NCBI GenBank assembly: GCA_002343485.1 | Contig: DDST01000181.1 | Span: 1 to 46,898, forward strand | Direction of reading: 5' to 3' | From: Proteobacteria bacterium UBA2383 | GTDB lineage: Bacteria; Pseudomonadota; Gammaproteobacteria; Competibacterales; Competibacteraceae | DNA length: 46,898 nt | Shown here: positions 26,655 through 34,537 of the stretch, piece after piece | Position numbering within the stretch: position 1 is the stretch's first letter | Layout of the letters: every line of letters starts with the position of its first letter | Notes under the pieces: model-generated | The model's database searches: none | What the model was told of the DNA's origin: nothing | The model's input: the letters and a program-made list of their open reading frames with translations, nothing else | Made by a program: the position numbers and the translations under genes

Positions 26655-28379
26655 TTATTCCGTTGTTACTCGGTTGATTTCTTCAAGACTGGTCATTCCC
26701 ATACGGACCTTGTTGAGTCCTGATTGACGCAGATCATTAATGCCTTCACGGCGCGCTTGGTCGGCGATCTGGATCGAGTTACCACCTTCCATGATGATCC
26801 GGCCCATTTCCTCGGAAAGCGGCATGACTTCGTAGATACCAACCCGGCCCTTGTAACCACGGTTGCATTGATCACAGCCGGCGGCTTTGTAAATCGTTAA
26901 ATCTTTGAGTTCGTCTTCGCGGAAGCCTTGATGGATCAATTCCTCTGGAGGAATGTGGATTTCTTCCTTGCAATGATTGCATAGCCGTCGCCCAAGCCGC
27001 TGAGCAATGATTAATGTGACACTGGAGGCGATGTTATAGGCGGCTACTCCCATGTTCATTAATCGGTTCAGGGTCTGAGGAGCGCTGTTGGTGTGCAGAG
27101 TGGACAGTACCATATGGCCTGTCTGGGCGGCTTTAATCGAGATTTCAGCAGTTTCCAGGTCGCGGATTTCGCCAACCATCACGATGTCCGGGTCCTGGCG
27201 GAGAAAAGCGCGCAAGGCACTGGCGAAAGTCATGCCGACTTTTGGGTTGACATTCACTTGGTTGATACCGGGGAGGTTAATTTCTACCGGGTCTTCGGCG
27301 GTGGAGATGTTGACTTCAGGGGTATTCAGGATGTTGAGCGCGGTATAGAGCGACACCGTTTTGCCGCTGCCTGTCGGGCCAGTCACCAGCACCATGCCTT
27401 GTGGCTTATGAATGGCCTTTAAAAACAGTTCCTTTTGACGTTCTTCATAACCCAATGCATCGATGCCCATTTGGGCACTGGAGGGATCGAGCAGGCGCAG
27501 CACTACCTTTTCACCGTACAAAGTCGGCATGGTATTGACGCGGAAATCGATAGCTCGCTGCTTGGTCAGATATAGCTTGAGACGCCCGTCCTGTGGTACC
27601 CGGCGCTCAGCGATATCGAGTTGAGCCATGATTTTAAGGCGGGCAGCCAAGCGCGGCGACATGGTGACTGGCGGCTTGTAGACTTCATCCAACATGCCGT
27701 CTTGACGGAAGCGCACCCGGTAGATTTTTTCGTAGGGTTCAAAGTGAATATCGGATGCACCGCGATTGATAGCTTGCAAAATAACCTGATTAATAAAACG
27801 AACCACAGGTGCATCATCAGCATCCGATTGTGTCAGAGTTTCAACCCGGGAGCTGTCGCTCTCGGTGCTGAAGTCAAGATCGCCAATCTCCTGGTCGACC
27901 ATCGCTGCTGCCTGGGTATCGATCGCGCTTTCGATCGCCTTGGCCCACTGCGTTTCGCTGATGATGACTGGCTCGATATCCAGACGAGTCTGAAATTTAA
28001 CATCTTCCAGCACCCGCTGATTGGTGGGATCGCTCACTCCGACAAACAGCCGCCGGCCACGCTTGTGCAGCGGTAGGGCGTGATGTTGACGGAGCAGTTT
28101 TTGATCGACCAGCTGGACAATGGCCTTGTCAATTTCTAGAGCATCAATATCAAACAAGGGGAGATTGAAACTGCGGGCGGCCAGACGAGCGATATCCTTG
28201 TCGCGGGCAAGTTTATTTTCAACTAGATAGGCAACGAAAGGAAGATTTTCCTTACGGGATTGCTCAAGGGCCTTGAGTGCGGCAGCTTCATCAAGCAAAT
28301 GATTCAGCACGAGTTGCCTGGCGAGACCACTTAGTTGGCCACCGGGTTGGGTCGTAACAGTGTTAGGGTTGGTCGCCAT
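26655..28379 (-). CDS. pilB: Type IV pilus assembly ATPase PilB
   Basis: PilB is the hexameric cytoplasmic ATPase that powers pilus extension. The 574-residue protein has an N-terminal T2SSE/MshEN-like domain, which in some relatives binds c-di-GMP. It also has Walker A GPTGSGKT at 334-341, an Asp-box region with STAEDPVE, Walker B as MVGEIRD, and a zinc site from CNHC and CDQC (about 466-469 and 501-504). It starts the leftward pilB-pilC-pilD-coaE-zapD unit. No pilin gene is adjacent; a decayed unrelated gene lies upstream. Confidence 0.96.
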   Translation of the reverse strand: MATNPNTVTTQPGGQLSGLARQLVLNHLLDEAAALKALEQSRKENLPFVAYLVENKLARDKDIARLAARSFNLPLFDIDALEIDKAIVQLVDQKLLRQHHALPLHKRGRRLFVGVSDPTNQRVLEDVKFQTRLDIEPVIISETQWAKAIESAIDTQAAAMVDQEIGDLDFSTESDSSRVETLTQSDADDAPVVRFINQVILQAINRGASDIHFEPYEKIYRVRFRQDGMLDEVYKPPVTMSPRLAARLKIMAQLDIAERRVPQDGRLKLYLTKQRAIDFRVNTMPTLYGEKVVLRLLDPSSAQMGIDALGYEERQKELFLKAIHKPQGMVLVTGPTGSGKTVSLYTALNILNTPEVNISTAEDPVEINLPGINQVNVNPKVGMTFASALRAFLRQDPDIVMVGEIRDLETAEISIKAAQTGHMVLSTLHTNSAPQTLNRLMNMGVAAYNIASSVTLIIAQRLGRRLCNHCKEEIHIPPEELIHQGFREDELKDLTIYKAAGCDQCNRGYKGRVGIYEVMPLSEEMGRIIMEGGNSIQIADQARREGINDLRQSGLNKVRMGMTSLEEINRVTTE

Positions 28380-28582
28380 GGTTTATCTGCGGGGTGATGT
28401 CTGAGTTGCATCGAATCTATCATCTTTGTCGATTCGACGTTTCAACTTTAGACCATGTGAAGAAGGTTGGAAAGGGGAGGATCTGTTATCAGGAAGTCTT
28501 TATTTTGTCATTCGTTAGTTGCCTATAGGCCATCTTGGCATGTCATCGTATTTGACTATTCGTCTCTTGGGAGAATTCACCG

Positions 28583-29186
28583 ATGAAAATGAAATTGTTA
28601 GCGGTCACTGTTTTGGCTTCGATGGGAGTAGTTAGTTGCAGGGATGATAGTGATGTTCCTAGCTCCTGCTGCGTCCGCTAAAGTCCGCTCCGTAGAATTT
28701 ACCCGCATGCCAGCGCCATCCACAGATAGCGAGCGAGCCAGAGCTTATACCACTTCCAATGTCATCGTAACCTGCAGCGACGGAACTCAGAAGACTTCAG
28801 CATTAAGCTTTAAGCCGCTTTACAGCAGCAGCCTGGATACGATTACTGATGTTACTGGTGGCCAGCTTTATGATGTAAATGGCAATGTGTTGCTGGATAT
28901 CAATGGCAATCCTTTCATCGCCAATACACCGGATTCTAATTCTTTAATCAAGGTGGATGGCGCTCCAGCGACAGGACAAGGCGGTAAGCTGCTTTACCTG
29001 GTGACGCATTTTGAATAGGTATCAGTCGGGAGTTCAGTGCCGACGCTTACTATGTATGGCAAAACACCGATGATGATGAAACCTTCTACCCTTGATCAGA
29101 ATCGTGACACGGGTGAGTTAAGCATGATAGCGCTGAAAAATATCAGTATGGCTGGAGTTCGGGGACTGTGGATTCCTTGTGGCTGA
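28583..29186 (+). pseudogene. Remnant 5' part of a PhoX-like (DUF839) alkaline phosphatase gene
   Basis: The intact start (ATG 28583, with GGGAGA eight bases before it) encodes a hydrophobic signal-like peptide, MKMKLLAVTVLASMGVVSC, then runs into a stop at 28679-28681. One base shift leads into a second open frame that ends at a TAG (29016-29018) after GGKLLYLVTHFE. Beyond that TAG the same frame stays open for 55 more codons, with LDQNRDTGELSM and GLWIPCG, before a TGA at 29184. From memory, the blocks YDVNGNVLLD, KLLYLVTHFE and GLWIPC occur in this order near the N-terminus of secreted PhoX/DUF839 phosphatases. Those are several hundred residues longer. The rest is missing, so this looks like a decayed fragment. 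Confidence 0.65.
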
Positions 29187-29300
29187 CTCCCCTGATCAAT
29201 GCGCAGAAAGGGGAAGTGGGCTGTATCAGCGGGCTTCCCGGATTACGGTAAAAAGCGGCAGAGGCTGTCCGGTTCCGCTATCGATTAAAAGGGCAAAGCA

Positions 29301-29330
29301 AAGCCAGCGTATTTAGGCTGGCTTCTTTTT
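29301..29330 (+). terminator. Intrinsic terminator between the phosphatase remnant and the TAXI gene
   Basis: AAGCCAGC (29301-29308) pairs perfectly with GCTGGCTT (29317-29324) over eight base pairs, and CTTTTT follows to 29330. It is well formed for the + strand. On the - strand the sequence after the stem is T-rich too, so it may also end the leftward solute-binding-protein gene 18 bp away. Confidence 0.85.
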
Positions 29331-29348
29331 ATGAAAGTCCGCAGAGTG

Positions 29349-30353
29349 TTACTTAAACGCCTGTCCGACACACGGCGACAGATGTGGCGCTTTTAGCAGG
29401 GCCTCGCGGTCGATGCTGATGCTTTTCCACTTCGGATGGCCCGTACGGCCCAGCTCATCCAGGTTGTCGTACACGATTTTAGCAAACCGTCCAATCGCTT
29501 GGCAGTTCTCATCGTTTTGGTCCTTATTGCTCGTGAACAGCACGGTACCCACTGACAGAGTGGGGACCGCTTGTTTCTGCCAGACATAGGTCCCATCCGC
29601 GATGGTTGCTTTTTTGTAGAAAGTTTGGAACAGCTCATTCTTGGCGATATCATCTGGAACCTCAATAGAGACCAGGTGCAGGCCGTCAGCGTTCGCCAGA
29701 GGGCCGGTGAAGAGTTGAGCTGGCGAGCCAACCACGTAAATCATCGCGTCGATTTCGCCGCGTTGCAGCGCATCAAGGGCTGTCACTGCATCCATTTCCG
29801 GTTGTTCAGCTGGGGTGATCTTGAACAGATCCAGCAAAATAGTGGCTGTGCCATAGGTGCCACTGACCGCATCACCCACGGCAATGCTCTTGTCGTTTAA
29901 ATCTGCCAGTTGCTTGATCTCCGGTGCTTTAGCTAGAACATGCACCTCCTCGTAGTACAGTGGCAACACCAGTTGCAGCGAGTTAACCAGCTTATTCAAT
30001 TCCTCGGCATCCCCATCATCGCTGATGGTTGCTTCGAGTGCGACGAGGCTCAGGCTATCGAATTGGCTCAAACCCAGTTGTAGGCTAGGATACTCATAAA
30101 CCTTAAAGATGTTTTCCAGCGAACCGGCTGAAGGAATGACCGATAGATCAATCTGGTGACGGCCAGCCAGCTTTTTCAAATCTCGACCCAGTTGATAGTA
30201 GGTACCCGGCTCGCGACCGGTCATCAAGCTAAGTTCGGGACTACTGGCGGGCATCGCCGTCGATTCTGCCGCCTTGAGCGGGCCGGCTAGCCACAGAAGA
30301 CTTAAACATAGGCCGGTGCTGAGAAATAAGCGTTTGTTCAGAGCATTTTTCAT
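29349..30353 (-). CDS. TAXI-family TRAP transporter solute-binding protein (orphan)
   Basis: This is a periplasmic binding protein of the TRAP-associated extracytoplasmic immunogenic (TAXI) family, which delivers organic acids or amino acids to TRAP permeases. The ATG at 30353 follows AAGGTG and opens a signal peptide, MKNALNKRLFLSTGLCLSLL to about LKAAES (residue 28). The mature part has the family motif LMTGREPGTYYQLGRDL, then IPSAGSLENI, and later SIAVGDAVSGTYGTATILLD. Length is 334 residues. No TRAP permease gene is adjacent, so its partner and ligand are unknown; some TAXI-like proteins may act as sensors instead. Confidence 0.87.
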   Translation of the reverse strand: MKNALNKRLFLSTGLCLSLLWLAGPLKAAESTAMPASSPELSLMTGREPGTYYQLGRDLKKLAGRHQIDLSVIPSAGSLENIFKVYEYPSLQLGLSQFDSLSLVALEATISDDGDAEELNKLVNSLQLVLPLYYEEVHVLAKAPEIKQLADLNDKSIAVGDAVSGTYGTATILLDLFKITPAEQPEMDAVTALDALQRGEIDAMIYVVGSPAQLFTGPLANADGLHLVSIEVPDDIAKNELFQTFYKKATIADGTYVWQKQAVPTLSVGTVLFTSNKDQNDENCQAIGRFAKIVYDNLDELGRTGHPKWKSISIDREALLKAPHLSPCVGQAFK

Positions 30354-30389
30354 CGGATGAGACACCTTGGTGAGCTGTTACCTTTCTGT

Positions 30390-30417
30390 TTGACATTGCC
30401 GCCACTGCTACTAAATG
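30390..30417 (+). promoter_or_regulatory. Candidate promoter for the cyclic-nucleotide-binding gene
   Basis: TTGACA (30390-30395) and TAAATG (30412-30417) are 16 bp apart and point toward the gene at 30537. The -35 box is consensus, while the -10 box is poor. The 183-bp gap separates divergent genes. On the other strand a TATAAT (30447-30452) without a good -35 box may serve the TAXI gene. Confidence 0.35.
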
Positions 30418-30536
30418 TGGAGAGAAGCAATCCTGGATTAAAATCAATTATAGTGTGGCTATGCGTGTCGCGGATATGCCAGGAAGCCCGCAGTAAGCGG
30501 CCCATAGCAAATAATAATAGGTGGAGGTGAGGAATC

Positions 30537-31331
30537 ATGCCAAAGATAGTCATTGTTAGCGTCATTGGATTTCCAGAAAAGGACCGCCGGATGATCCGCA
30601 ACATTTTATCGGTGGCCAGCAACCAGGATGTGGCCTATCAGATAACAGACAATGGCGGAAAATCGACCGGTATTTTTATCGTCAACGCGGATGATCCAGG
30701 CGCTATGCTGTTCTGGAATGAATATCAACAGGATGCCTTGGAGGCGAATAGTATTCTGGCGTCGGTGAGCCCGATGCTTGAATCCGAGCATGTTTGTATC
30801 AAGCGGCCATTGATCGCTAGCCAGTTACACGGGGCGCTGACTCTGGGCAGCGCTTGGGCAGCGCCCAAACAGCAACGGCCCGATATTATTCTGCAACGGT
30901 CGGATATTCTGCGCAAATGCTTCCTGTTCCGCAATTTCTCGCCAGGCCATGTGGAAACGATCGTGGCGATGTCGCGCATTGTGACCCTGCCTGGCAACTA
31001 TGTTGTTTTCGAAAAGGGCTCCAATGGCGATGAGATGCTGATCGTCTTGCACGGACGGCTCAAAGTAAGCGTCGCCGATGGAGATGGGAAGGAAGTTGTA
31101 CTGGGTACCGTTGGGCCGGGAGATATCGCTGGCGAGATTGCCATGCTCGACGGACGAGGCCGCTCGGCGACAGTGACGACGCTGGCGCCCAGCGAATTGC
31201 TGGTCATTCATCGAAAAGATTTTATGCCGTTTTTGGAGCAAAATCCCAAGGTGGCCATCGACCTGATCATGGTATTGGCGTTACGGTTGCGGCTTAATAC
31301 TGAGCAGTTGGCTGAACTGCTCGACCGTTAG
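30537..31331 (+). CDS. Cyclic nucleotide-binding domain protein with receiver-like N-terminus
   Basis: The 264-residue protein has two parts. Residues 1-105 resemble a degenerate response-regulator receiver: alternating hydrophobic strands and helices (KIVIVSVIG, GIFIVNADD), ending in CIKRPLIASQLHGAL like the conserved Lys-Pro of receivers. Residues 118-240 are a cNMP-binding beta roll with LPGNYVVFEKGSNGDEMLIVLHG and the phosphate-binding cassette AGEIAMLDGRGRSATV, including the Arg that usually contacts the cyclic phosphate. No helix-turn-helix follows, so it is unlikely to be a Crp-type activator. The gene is preceded by GGAGGTGAGG. Its target is unknown. Confidence 0.75.
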   Translation: MPKIVIVSVIGFPEKDRRMIRNILSVASNQDVAYQITDNGGKSTGIFIVNADDPGAMLFWNEYQQDALEANSILASVSPMLESEHVCIKRPLIASQLHGALTLGSAWAAPKQQRPDIILQRSDILRKCFLFRNFSPGHVETIVAMSRIVTLPGNYVVFEKGSNGDEMLIVLHGRLKVSVADGDGKEVVLGTVGPGDIAGEIAMLDGRGRSATVTTLAPSELLVIHRKDFMPFLEQNPKVAIDLIMVLALRLRLNTEQLAELLDR

Positions 31332-31406
31332 TGGTAGTCGCAAACTTTGCTTATCGAACCCCATCAACAGGTCTCAGCGCGCTTGCGTAGACCACAGGAG
31401 ATTCTC

Positions 31407-32015
31407 ATGGAACTGGCTTGTTTGGACCTGGAAGGGGTCCTGATCCCGGAAATCTGGATCAATGTTGCCGAACGCACCGGTATTGAGGGGCTGCGGCTGA
31501 CCACCCGCGATATTCCCGATTATGATCAACTGATGCAAGGCCGGCTGGCGTTGCTGGATCAGCATGGACTCAAACTATCTGACATCCAGCAGGTGATTGC
31601 CGGGATGGGGCCGCTGGAGGGAGCATGCGAGTTTCTTGACTGGTTACGCGAGCGGTTCCAAGTGGTGATTTTGTCGGATACCTATTATGAATTCGCTTTG
31701 CCATTGATGCGGCGTTTGGGGTGGCCAACTTTATTCTGCCACCGGTTGGAAGTCGTGGATGACCGGGTGGCCGGTTATGTTCTGCGACAGCCTGATTCCA
31801 AGCGGCAGGCCGTGCAAGCTTTTCATCAGCTCAATTTTCGCGTGATCGCTGCCGGCGACTCTTACAACGATACCGCGATGCTGGCGGAAGCTGAGGCTGG
31901 CATTCTATTTCGTCCACCGCAAAATGTGATTGACGAATTCCCGCAGTTTCCAGTAGCGCGGACCTTTGATGAGATGCGTGAAGCCTTTCACCAAGCCCGT
32001 TTGCGGTTGCTTTGA
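31407..32015 (+). CDS. thrH: Phosphoserine phosphatase/homoserine phosphotransferase ThrH
   Basis: ThrH is a HAD-family enzyme, characterised in Pseudomonas aeruginosa, that dephosphorylates phosphoserine and can pass the phosphate to homoserine. The 202-residue protein starts MELACLDLEGVLIPEIW, with the nucleophilic aspartate in CLDLEG. It contains TTRDIPDYDQLM, ILSDTYYEF (motif II) and AAGDSYNDTAML (motif IV), all close to known ThrH. AGGAGATTCTC before ATG 31407 decides the start; an upstream in-frame start at 31347 lacks such a site. It stands alone between the cNMP-binding gene and ppx. Confidence 0.93.
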   Translation: MELACLDLEGVLIPEIWINVAERTGIEGLRLTTRDIPDYDQLMQGRLALLDQHGLKLSDIQQVIAGMGPLEGACEFLDWLRERFQVVILSDTYYEFALPLMRRLGWPTLFCHRLEVVDDRVAGYVLRQPDSKRQAVQAFHQLNFRVIAAGDSYNDTAMLAEAEAGILFRPPQNVIDEFPQFPVARTFDEMREAFHQARLRLL

Positions 32016-32108
32016 GGTTTCCAGAGGATTGCGGCCGGGTTTTGGTTTGATTAGGGGTGTATAAAGTCGCTAGTAGATCAAAAATTATTCAAAAATAAGG
32101 ACTATTCC

Positions 32109-33599
32109 GTGTCTTCCGATATTGTCGCTGCAATTGACTTGGGTTCCAACAGCTTCCATATGATCGTTGCCCGCATCGCCAACGGGCAGGTGCAGACTCT
32201 GGACCGGCTACGGGAGATGGTGCAGTTGGCTGCGGGTTTAGACAGCAGAAACCGGCTGTCTGAAGAGTCGCAATTGCGTGCTTTGGATTGCCTGGCGCGC
32301 TTTGGCCAGCGGTTGCGGCAAATTCCGCCGGAGCAGTTGCGCGTGGTTGGCACCAACACCTTGCGGCAGGCGCGCAACAGCGCCGTGTTCTTGGCCCGGG
32401 CCGAGGCGGTTCTGGGACATAATATTGAGACCATCAGCGGCCAGGAAGAGGCGCGCCTGATCTATTTAGGGGTCGTTCACAATGTGGCCGATACGGCTGG
32501 CCAGCGCCTGGTAGTGGATATTGGGGGTGGCAGCACCGAATTGATCCTCGGTGAGAAATTTGAAATCCATCATCTGACCAGTCTCAAAATGGGCTGCGTC
32601 AGCCTGAGCCGCTCCTGCTTCGATAAAGGACGAATCACCGAGTCACGGATGCGTGAGGCAGAACTGCTGGTGCAATTGAAACTGGAACCGGTGCGCGAGG
32701 AATTCCGTGATCAGGGCTGGCAAGTGGCGACCGGCGCTTCGGGGACGATCAAGGCTATTCAGGATGTTGTCGCGCAGGAAGGCTGGAGCCGTGAAGGAAT
32801 TACCCTGGAGGCATTACGGCGGCTGCGCACCGCCTTGCTGGAAACCGGCCGGCCCGAGACGATGGCGGCTCGCTGGCAATTGGAACCGGCCCGTGCTCAG
32901 GTTTTTGCTGGCGGATTTGCGGTGTTGCATGGCTTATGCGAAGTGCTGGGCGTAGAACGCATGGAGGTGTCGGAAGGAGCCTTACGGGAAGGGGTGATTT
33001 ACGATCTACTGGGCCGTATCCGCCATGAAGATGTCCGGGATCGCACCATCGCCACAGTGATTGACCGCTATGACTTAGACAAAGCGCAGGCTGAACGGGT
33101 GAGCGCAACGGCCTGGATGCTGCTGAACCAGGTGCGCGATGCCTGGCATCTGGCAGCGGAAGAATTGGCGCATAACCTGGAGTGGGCCGCCCGGTTGCAC
33201 GAAATTGGCTTGTTGTTGACGCATGACCAATACCATAAGCACGGTGCTTATATTCTGGAGCACGCTGATCTGCCTGGTTTTTCTCAGAGTGATCAAATAT
33301 TGCTGGCTACGCTGGTGCGCCGTCATCGGCGGGGATTTCCCGCGAAGGCATTCGAGCATCTGCCCAAGGAACGGGCTTCGCTGGCTCAGCGGTTGTGTGT
33401 GCTGCTGCGCTTGGCCGTGGTATTGCACCGGGGCCGTAGCCGGCATGCGCTGCCGATGTTGAGTCTTCAGGTAAACCGGCAACAGTTGACGTTGTGCTTT
33501 CCCGAAGGGTGGCTCGATGCGAACCCGCTGACTCAAGCGGATTTGGACGCTGAAGCACGGTATTTGAAAAAAGCCGGGTTTCGATTGGAGTTTAGCTGA
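32109..33599 (+). CDS. ppx: Exopolyphosphatase / pppGpp phosphohydrolase (Ppx/GppA family)
   Basis: Ppx/GppA enzymes remove terminal phosphate from polyphosphate or from pppGpp in the cytoplasm. The 496-residue protein has the actin-like fold motifs AAIDLGSNSFHMIVARI near the start and VVDIGGGSTELIL at about 138-150, EEARLIYLGV before it, and a C-terminal HD-like helical domain with HEIGLLLTHDQYHKHGAYI. The length fits Ppx, but GppA is of similar size and cannot be excluded. It starts at GTG 32109 after AAGGA. It converges on the desaturase-family gene, with only four bases between stops. Confidence 0.93.
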   Translation: MSSDIVAAIDLGSNSFHMIVARIANGQVQTLDRLREMVQLAAGLDSRNRLSEESQLRALDCLARFGQRLRQIPPEQLRVVGTNTLRQARNSAVFLARAEAVLGHNIETISGQEEARLIYLGVVHNVADTAGQRLVVDIGGGSTELILGEKFEIHHLTSLKMGCVSLSRSCFDKGRITESRMREAELLVQLKLEPVREEFRDQGWQVATGASGTIKAIQDVVAQEGWSREGITLEALRRLRTALLETGRPETMAARWQLEPARAQVFAGGFAVLHGLCEVLGVERMEVSEGALREGVIYDLLGRIRHEDVRDRTIATVIDRYDLDKAQAERVSATAWMLLNQVRDAWHLAAEELAHNLEWAARLHEIGLLLTHDQYHKHGAYILEHADLPGFSQSDQILLATLVRRHRRGFPAKAFEHLPKERASLAQRLCVLLRLAVVLHRGRSRHALPMLSLQVNRQQLTLCFPEGWLDANPLTQADLDAEARYLKKAGFRLEFS

Positions 33600-33603
33600 A
33601 CGG

Positions 33604-34458
33604 CTACCTTCCCTCTTCTAGCGAGGGAGGGTTAGAGTGCGGGGTAAGAGACGCCGGTTCAGCATTTAGGAATGGTTGCAGCAGTAACCCGTACAATCGG
33701 GTGGCGCGCCAATCACGCAAGTACCCGAGGCCGATGGTCATGCCGGTATGGCCCTCATGCGGCTGATCCCGGTAAGTGCCAAACAGCCGATCCCACCACG
33801 GCAGGTTGAAACCAAAGTTGCTATCGGTTTCTTCGACACGCACCGAATGATGAACCCGGTGCATGTCCGGGGTAACCAGCATCCAGCGTAACACCTGATC
33901 CCAGCGCTTCGGCAATGCGACATTGCCGTGGTTGAACATGGCGGTCGCGTTCAAGATGACCTCGAATAGCATTACTGCGACCGGCGGGGCGCCCAATAAT
34001 ACGACGGCCGCCAGTTTGACCAGCATCGACAACACAATCTCCAGTGGATGAAAACGCAAGGCGGTCGTGACATCGAAGTCCAGATCGGTATGGTGCATCC
34101 GGTGTAGCCGCCACAACGCGGGAACCTTGTGGAACACGACATGTTGGGTGTAGATCACCAGGTCTAATAGCAGCAATGAGGCGATAAACGCCAGCCAAAA
34201 TGGGGTATTCAATACATGAAATAGACCCCAGCCGTTCACTGCCGCCAGACCGGCTGCACCGGTTGCGAGTACCGGAAACACCAATCGCAGCATGATGCTA
34301 TCCACCATAACAATACCTAGATTGGCTGGCCATCGCCGGATTCTCGATAGCGCCAATGGCCGGCGCGGCCAGCGCCATTCCCATAGCATCATGGCCAGTA
34401 GCACGGTGAAAAAGCAGCCAAGCCGGAAGGGGATTTCATGCTGAAGCAGATCAGTCAT
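33604..34458 (-). CDS. Sterol desaturase/fatty acid hydroxylase family membrane protein
   Basis: The family comprises di-iron membrane oxygenases acting on sterols, fatty acids and other lipids. The 284-residue protein has about four membrane segments and the three histidine clusters expected of the di-iron site: QHVVFHKVP, HRMHH and HRVHHSVR, plus FNHGN. The actual substrate is unknown. The last ten or so residues (SNPPSLEEGR) are encoded by a copy of the dispersed hairpin repeat (R4), so the tail is probably not functional. It is transcribed divergently from hemB and converges on ppx. Confidence 0.85.
   Translation of the reverse strand: MTDLLQHEIPFRLGCFFTVLLAMMLWEWRWPRRPLALSRIRRWPANLGIVMVDSIMLRLVFPVLATGAAGLAAVNGWGLFHVLNTPFWLAFIASLLLLDLVIYTQHVVFHKVPALWRLHRMHHTDLDFDVTTALRFHPLEIVLSMLVKLAAVVLLGAPPVAVMLFEVILNATAMFNHGNVALPKRWDQVLRWMLVTPDMHRVHHSVRVEETDSNFGFNLPWWDRLFGTYRDQPHEGHTGMTIGLGYLRDWRATRLYGLLLQPFLNAEPASLTPHSNPPSLEEGR
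33607..33631. repeat. Dispersed hairpin repeat, copy R4, inside the desaturase 3' end
   Basis: CCTTCCCTC (33607-33615) pairs with GAGGGAGGG (33623-33631) over nine positions with one wobble, with the loop TTCTAGC. On the - strand it is followed by the stop codon at once. It sits between two convergent genes (ppx and the desaturase-like gene) and could help end both transcripts. Confidence 0.6.
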
Positions 34459-34537
34459 GCCAGAACTCCATGCGGTTTATAATGCGCCTTACTGTGAAGG
34501 CGACCCTCTTTGACCATCTACCTCCGAGGATATTCCG

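Noticed and set aside
28501..28560. A Pho box upstream of the phosphatase remnant
   Set aside because: Only single TGTCAT half-sites are seen; the second half of the 7-4-7 pattern does not match.
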